Source: Acidobacteriota bacterium
GTDB taxonomy: Bacteria > Acidobacteriota > Terriglobia > 2-12-FULL-54-10
Direction of reading: 5' to 3'
NCBI GenBank assembly: GCA_016191085.1
Contig: JACPPJ010000022.1
Coordinates: 1 to 51,895, forward strand
DNA: 51,895 nucleotides
Shown here: positions 47,617 to 51,895 of the stretch, in pieces
How positions within the stretch are numbered: the stretch's first letter is position 1
Layout: each line of letters starts with the position of its first letter
Translations under genes and position numbers: made by a program
The notes under the pieces: generated by a model
The model's input: the letters and a program-made list of their open reading frames with translations, nothing else
Told to the model about the DNA's origin: nothing
Databases searched by the model: none

Positions 47617-50034
47617 ATGCTTCTTAATCGCGACAAGGCGGAAACGCGAAGAATGCCCATGCTCCCTATTCGGGACGTGGTGATCTTTCCCTACATGATG
47701 ACACCGTTTGTGGTGGGGAGGGAAAGCTCTGTGCGCGCCCTGGAAGAGGCGCTGGCTGGAGATAAGCGGATCTTCCTCGCTACGCAGCACGACGCCACCA
47801 TTGACGAACCCAAGCCGAACGAAATTTACCAGGTGGGTACCATCGTCAACATCGTACAGAGCCTTAAGTTGCCGGATAGCAACATCAAGGTTCTGGTCGA
47901 AGGGGTGGAGCGCGGCAAGATCGTCAGCCTCACCGACGAGGACGGCCTGTTTCGCGCCGTGGTGCGCCCCATCGGTCAGAGGGCCGAGCCGAGTCCGCAA
48001 CTGGAAGCGCTTGTCACCCGTGTCACCGCCCTTTTCGAGCAGTACGTCAAGCTGAGCCAAAGCCTGAACTACGAGACGATGATCGCCGCCGTGCGTGTGG
48101 ACGACGCCAGCAAACTCGCCGACACCATCGCTGCCAACCTGCAGATCGGCATCGAAGAAAAACAGGAACTGCTGGAGATTTTCGACCCTGTAGAGCGTCT
48201 GAGCCGCATTGGCGACATCCTGGAGCTTGAGATCGAAAAGCTCAATATGGATCGCACTATTCAGGGACGCGTGAAGCGTCAGATGGAGCGGGCGCAAAAA
48301 GAGTATTACCTCAACGAGAAAATCAAGGCTATCCAAAAAGAGCTGGGGCGCGGCGAAAAGAGCGAAATTGACGAACTGAAGAAGAAGATCGAAGCCGCGG
48401 GCATGACCAAGGATGCCCAGGAAAAGGCTCTGCAGGAACTCAAGCGGCTGGAGATGATGCCGCCCATGTCGGCCGAATCCACCGTCTCGCGCAATTATCT
48501 CGATTGGCTGTTGGCGGTGCCGTGGAAAAAGAAGACGCGCGAGATCAAGGATATTGAAAAAGCCGAGCAGGTCCTCGAAGAGGATCACTACGGACTCGAA
48601 AAGATCAAAGAGCGCATACTGGAATTCCTCGCGGTGCGCCGCATCGTCAAAGATCCCAAGGGCTCGATTTTATGCTTCGTTGGCCCTCCTGGAGTTGGGA
48701 AGACTTCGCTGGGCATGTCGATCGCCCGCGCTACCGGACGCAAGTTCGTGAGAATGTCACTCGGAGGCGTCCGCGATGAGGCTGAGATTCGCGGTCATCG
48801 GCGCACCTATATCGGCGCGTTGCCGGGGCAGATTCTCCAAATGATGAAGAAGGCGGGTACGAAGAACCCCGTGTTTATGCTGGATGAGGTCGAAAAAATG
48901 AGCATGGATTTCCGCGGCGATCCTTCCGCGGCCCTGCTGGAAGTGCTCGATCCCGAACAGAACTACATGTTCGTGGACCATTACCTGGACGTGGAATACG
49001 ATCTCTCTCAGGTGTTCTTTATCTGCACGGCAAACGTAATTCACACCATTCCTCCGGCCCTGCTCGATCGCATGGAAGTATTGCGGCTCTCCGGATACAC
49101 TGAGTTGGAAAAGATAGAAATCGCCAAGAGGTTCCTCGTCAAGAAGCAAAAGGAAGCCACCGGTCTGACGGATGAGAACATCCGGTTTACCGACGAGGGG
49201 TTGGCCGCCATTATTCAGTTCTATACGCGCGAGTCGGGCGTGCGCAACCTGGAGCGCGAAATTGCGAATGTCTGCCGCAAGGTGGCGCGAAAAGTTGTCA
49301 AGGAAGGCCGCGGCGTCAAAATCGTGGTCACGCCGGAAAACTTGTCCGAGTTTCTGGGAATTATTAAGTTTCGCGATACTTTCGCGGAGAAAAAGAACGA
49401 AATCGGGCTGGCAGTCGGTCTTGCATGGACCGAGGTTGGCGGACAGATACTGGTTACCGAAGCCACCCTCATGGATGGCAAAGGGCGGCTGACGCTGACG
49501 GGCAAGCTTGGTGATGTGATGCAGGAATCGGCGCAGGCGGCTATGAGCTACATCCGCTCGCGTAGCCATTTGCTCGGTCTCGAAGCCGATTTCTATCGCA
49601 GAATGGATATTCACGTCCACGTGCCGGAAGGCGCCATCCCCAAGGACGGGCCTTCGGCGGGAATCACGATCGCTACCACTTTGGCGAGTGCTCTTACGAA
49701 GATTCCCGTGCGGAGAGACGTAGCGATGACCGGAGAGATCACTCTGCGCGGCAAGGTTCTGCCGATTGGCGGCTTGAAGGAAAAACTGCTGGCGGCTCAC
49801 CGAGCCGGACTCACCACCATCGTGCTGCCTAAAGATAACGAGAAAGACATGGCGGATATCCCCGCGCACATTCAGAAGGAATTGCAAATCCACTTTGTGG
49901 AGACCATGGACCAGGTCTTGCAGATTGCTTTAGAACGCCCCATTGATCCTCTTGCCTCGAGAGCTCCGGACGCAAGCATGGCCGCAAGTTTTCAGCCTGT
50001 GGAAGTTCAAGACCAGGGACCGCTGACCCACTAG
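47617..50034 (+). CDS. lon: Lon protease
   Basis: Lon is the ATP-dependent protease for misfolded and regulatory proteins. The 805-residue protein has all three parts: the N-terminal substrate domain ([20 protein letters not shown] onward), AAA+ ATPase (Walker [14 protein letters not shown] about 356, [15 protein letters not shown], Walker [11 protein letters not shown]), and the C-terminal protease with Ser in [13 protein letters not shown] (about 679) and Lys in [16 protein letters not shown] (about 722). It begins 37 bp after clpX. The C-terminal tail after about 780 is short and variable. Confidence 0.96.
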   Translation: MLLNRDKAETRRMPMLPIRDVVIFPYMMTPFVVGRESSVRALEEALAGDKRIFLATQHDATIDEPKPNEIYQVGTIVNIVQSLKLPDSNIKVLVEGVERGKIVSLTDEDGLFRAVVRPIGQRAEPSPQLEALVTRVTALFEQYVKLSQSLNYETMIAAVRVDDASKLADTIAANLQIGIEEKQELLEIFDPVERLSRIGDILELEIEKLNMDRTIQGRVKRQMERAQKEYYLNEKIKAIQKELGRGEKSEIDELKKKIEAAGMTKDAQEKALQELKRLEMMPPMSAESTVSRNYLDWLLAVPWKKKTREIKDIEKAEQVLEEDHYGLEKIKERILEFLAVRRIVKDPKGSILCFVGPPGVGKTSLGMSIARATGRKFVRMSLGGVRDEAEIRGHRRTYIGALPGQILQMMKKAGTKNPVFMLDEVEKMSMDFRGDPSAALLEVLDPEQNYMFVDHYLDVEYDLSQVFFICTANVIHTIPPALLDRMEVLRLSGYTELEKIEIAKRFLVKKQKEATGLTDENIRFTDEGLAAIIQFYTRESGVRNLEREIANVCRKVARKVVKEGRGVKIVVTPENLSEFLGIIKFRDTFAEKKNEIGLAVGLAWTEVGGQILVTEATLMDGKGRLTLTGKLGDVMQESAQAAMSYIRSRSHLLGLEADFYRRMDIHVHVPEGAIPKDGPSAGITIATTLASALTKIPVRRDVAMTGEITLRGKVLPIGGLKEKLLAAHRAGLTTIVLPKDNEKDMADIPAHIQKELQIHFVETMDQVLQIALERPIDPLASRAPDASMAASFQPVEVQDQGPLTH

Positions 50035-50259
50035 TACGGGCGGATGCCCCTTCCCAATATTCCATTGTTCTTTGAGCAATCCGGCTGGCGTTGGCTTTCG
50101 TTCAGCAAGTGGTTTGATAGAGGCTTGCACTTCGATACGTTTATAGCCGCCTGACGCACTTTTGCTCGAATCTCGATTCACCGAACTGGCCCATACGGAA
50201 GCCGCAGACCGGCTCCGTTCGGGCCTGATGGCGCGTGGATCATTTCCAGTGAGTTTTTT

Positions 50260-51510
50260 ATGGATTTAGCCGAACTGAAAGAAATGAGCATTGCCAAGCT
50301 CACGCAAGTTGCGAAGCAACTGAATGTCGCCGGTGCATCCGGAATGCGCAAGCAGGAGATCATCTTCAAAATCCTGCAGGCGCAGACGGAGCAAAGCGGC
50401 TTGATCTTCTCCGAGGGTGTCCTCGAAACACTGCCGGAAGGATACGGGTTCCTGCGGGCTCCGGATTACAACTATCTGCCCGGGCCGGATGACGTTTACG
50501 TATCGCCTTCGCAGATCCGCCGATTCGACCTTCGTACCGGCGACACTATCTCCGGCCAGATCCGGCCTCCCAAAGACGGAGAACGGTACTTTGCGCTCAT
50601 CAAAGTCGAAGCCGTCAACTTCGAGTCTCCCGAAGAAGCACGCAACAAAATCTTTTTCGATAACCTGACGCCGCTCTATCCCCAGGAACGCATCAAGCTG
50701 GAAACCACTCGCGAGAACCTCTCTGGGCGCGTGATGGACCTGCTGACGCCGCTCGGCAAAGGACAACGCGGCTTAATTGTCTCGCCGCCTCGCACCGGCA
50801 AGACCATGTTGCTGCAGTCCATCGCAAACTCCATCACGACCAATCACCCGGAAGTGACGCTAATTGTGTTGCTGATCGATGAGCGGCCGGAAGAGGTCAC
50901 CGATATGCAGCGTTCGGTGCACGGCGAAGTCATCAGCTCCACGTTCGACGAACCCGCAGCCCGGCACGTGCAAGTGGCCGAAATGGTCATCGAAAAAGCC
51001 AAGCGCCTGGTTGAGCATCGCAAGGATGTGGTCATCCTGCTCGACTCGATTACGCGCCTGGCGCGCGCCTACAACACCATTGTGCCGCCATCTGGCAAGG
51101 TTCTCAGCGGCGGCGTCGACTCGAATGCTTTGCAGCGGCCCAAGCGCTTCTTTGGCGCCGCTCGTAATATCGAGGAAGGCGGCAGCCTGACGATTGTTGC
51201 CACCGCATTAATTGATACCGGCAGCCGTATGGATGACGTGATCTTCGAAGAGTTCAAAGGCACCGGCAACTGTGAAATCATTCTGGAACGCAAGCTGGTG
51301 GACAAGCGCGTATTCCCTGCAATTGACATCAACCGCTCGGGCACGCGCAAAGAAGAGCTGCTGATGCCTAAAGACGAGTTGAACCGCGTGTGGGTGCTGC
51401 GGAAAATCCTCAATCAACTTTCGCCGGTGGAAGGAATGGAATTGCTGCTGGACAAGCTCTCAAAAACAAAAAGCAACGGCGACTTCTTGTCCTCGATGAG
51501 CGGCGGGTAG
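50260..51510 (+). CDS. rho: Transcription termination factor Rho
   Basis: Rho is the hexameric RNA helicase that ends transcription. The 416-residue protein has the N-terminal Rho-N helical region ([20 protein letters not shown]), the RNA-binding cold-shock-like domain ([20 protein letters not shown], then [18 protein letters not shown]), and the RecA-type ATPase: Walker [15 protein letters not shown] (about 175), [17 protein letters not shown], Walker [17 protein letters not shown] and the Q/R-loop region [20 protein letters not shown]. No large insertion is seen. The gap of 225 bp before it shows no other gene. The ATG has only a weak upstream signal. Confidence 0.96.
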   Translation: MDLAELKEMSIAKLTQVAKQLNVAGASGMRKQEIIFKILQAQTEQSGLIFSEGVLETLPEGYGFLRAPDYNYLPGPDDVYVSPSQIRRFDLRTGDTISGQIRPPKDGERYFALIKVEAVNFESPEEARNKIFFDNLTPLYPQERIKLETTRENLSGRVMDLLTPLGKGQRGLIVSPPRTGKTMLLQSIANSITTNHPEVTLIVLLIDERPEEVTDMQRSVHGEVISSTFDEPAARHVQVAEMVIEKAKRLVEHRKDVVILLDSITRLARAYNTIVPPSGKVLSGGVDSNALQRPKRFFGAARNIEEGGSLTIVATALIDTGSRMDDVIFEEFKGTGNCEIILERKLVDKRVFPAIDINRSGTRKEELLMPKDELNRVWVLRKILNQLSPVEGMELLLDKLSKTKSNGDFLSSMSGG

Positions 51511-51644
51511 GCTGTCGTCTCGCAATATCGCAAAAGTGCCGACCCCGGATTACTTGTTCTCAGAGGAACCAAGCCACCCCTCGTCTATCCAGGCCCCCAA
51601 TCCTTCGCATCGCCAGCTGGACGTATCCCCCGGAAGGCGTAATT

Positions 51645-51895
51645 GTGAAGCACCACACTGCTGCTGCGAAGCATCATCAACGTAGCGTAAAACGCCGAAG
51701 ACCCGTTCCGGCTCTTGGGGCGCGTGCGGCTGCCTTGGAAAAGGCAGAAGTCCAATGCGGCACGAAGCTGACCGTGCAGCGGATGTGCCAACTGGCCCAA
51801 GTGAGCCGAGCGGGATGGCACCGGAGCCGGCGCCAAGAGCTTCCGGCCTGTCGCGATGTGGAGCTGCGCGACCAGATCCAGAAGAACGCGCTGGC
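51645..51895 (+). CDS. IS3-type transposase (orfB-like), N-terminal part, cut by window end
   Basis: From GTG 51645 the plus frame stays open to the window end (83 codons). It reads KRRRPVPALGARAAALEKA, then VQRMCQLAQVSRAGWHRSRR and RDVELRDQIQKNAL. The helix-turn-helix MCQLAQVSRAGWHR and the ELRDxIQ segment match the start of IS3-family orfB transposases. The DDE catalytic domain lies beyond the window. No orfA precedes it. The left end of the element is probably within the 134 bp after rho, but I could not place an inverted repeat. Confidence 0.7.
   Translation, partial: MKHHTAAAKHHQRSVKRRRPVPALGARAAALEKAEVQCGTKLTVQRMCQLAQVSRAGWHRSRRQELPACRDVELRDQIQKNAL

Overview
The window looks like a chromosomal segment of a free-living bacterium, most likely an Acidobacteriota lineage from soil or sediment. 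This is inferred from moderately high GC, a GlgE-type alpha-glucan locus, a PyrR-PyrB-PyrC run, a tig-clpP-clpX-lon-rho block, many dispersed palindromic repeats, and a decayed fragment of a surface-protein family I associate with Acidobacteriota. No database search was possible, so the taxonomy is inference.

Layout. (1) 1-1612: a minus-strand SPFH-domain protein (cut by the window edge) and a small membrane protein, divergent from a TetR regulator, with a perfect 17-bp palindrome and a sigma70-like promoter between them. (2) 1965-10985: alpha-glucan/trehalose locus with GlgE, a TreS-maltokinase fusion, a GT-A glycosyltransferase with an altered DxD motif and a 19-bp duplication over its start, a TM-helix channel-like protein and a GlgM/GlgA-type GT4 enzyme. 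Together these can make maltose-1-phosphate by two routes and polymerise it; no branching enzyme lies in the window. (3) 11079-13535: a lytic transglycosylase, two gene remnants and tRNA-Ser(GCT). (4) 13838-18996: a TrpD-family protein with degraded active-site motifs, a secreted protein of unknown function, a membrane-anchored HIRAN protein, and pyrR-pyrB-pyrC.

(5) 19033-24139: a 5.1-kb segment bounded by a 49-bp inverted repeat (47/49 identical). It carries a UbiD-family decarboxylase, a small possibly frame-decayed gene, two class III CoA-transferases, tRNA-Val(GAC) and a 26-nt partial copy of that tRNA. One transferase has Asp and the other Glu at the catalytic position. The gene set resembles CoA-activation plus decarboxylation of an aromatic acid, as in anaerobic phthalate catabolism. 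(6) 24444-34148: serC, then exported proteins: an FN3/Ig-like protein, an S74 (tail-fibre chaperone-like) protein with YadA-like repeats, another secreted protein, and two DsbA-like proteins, one with CPYS and one with CPYC. (7) 34657-38650: two tandem aldehyde dehydrogenases and an enoyl-CoA hydratase, all on the minus strand.

(8) 39071-40629: a tightly coupled three-gene unit of two unrecognised proteins and a HEPN-like protein; this is the best candidate here for an undescribed toxin-antitoxin or defence module. (9) 40780-51510: sppA and ribBA on the minus strand, then DUF3467, trigger factor, ClpP, ClpX, Lon and Rho on the plus strand, the cell's core protein quality-control set. (10) 51645 to the end: the start of an IS3-type transposase.
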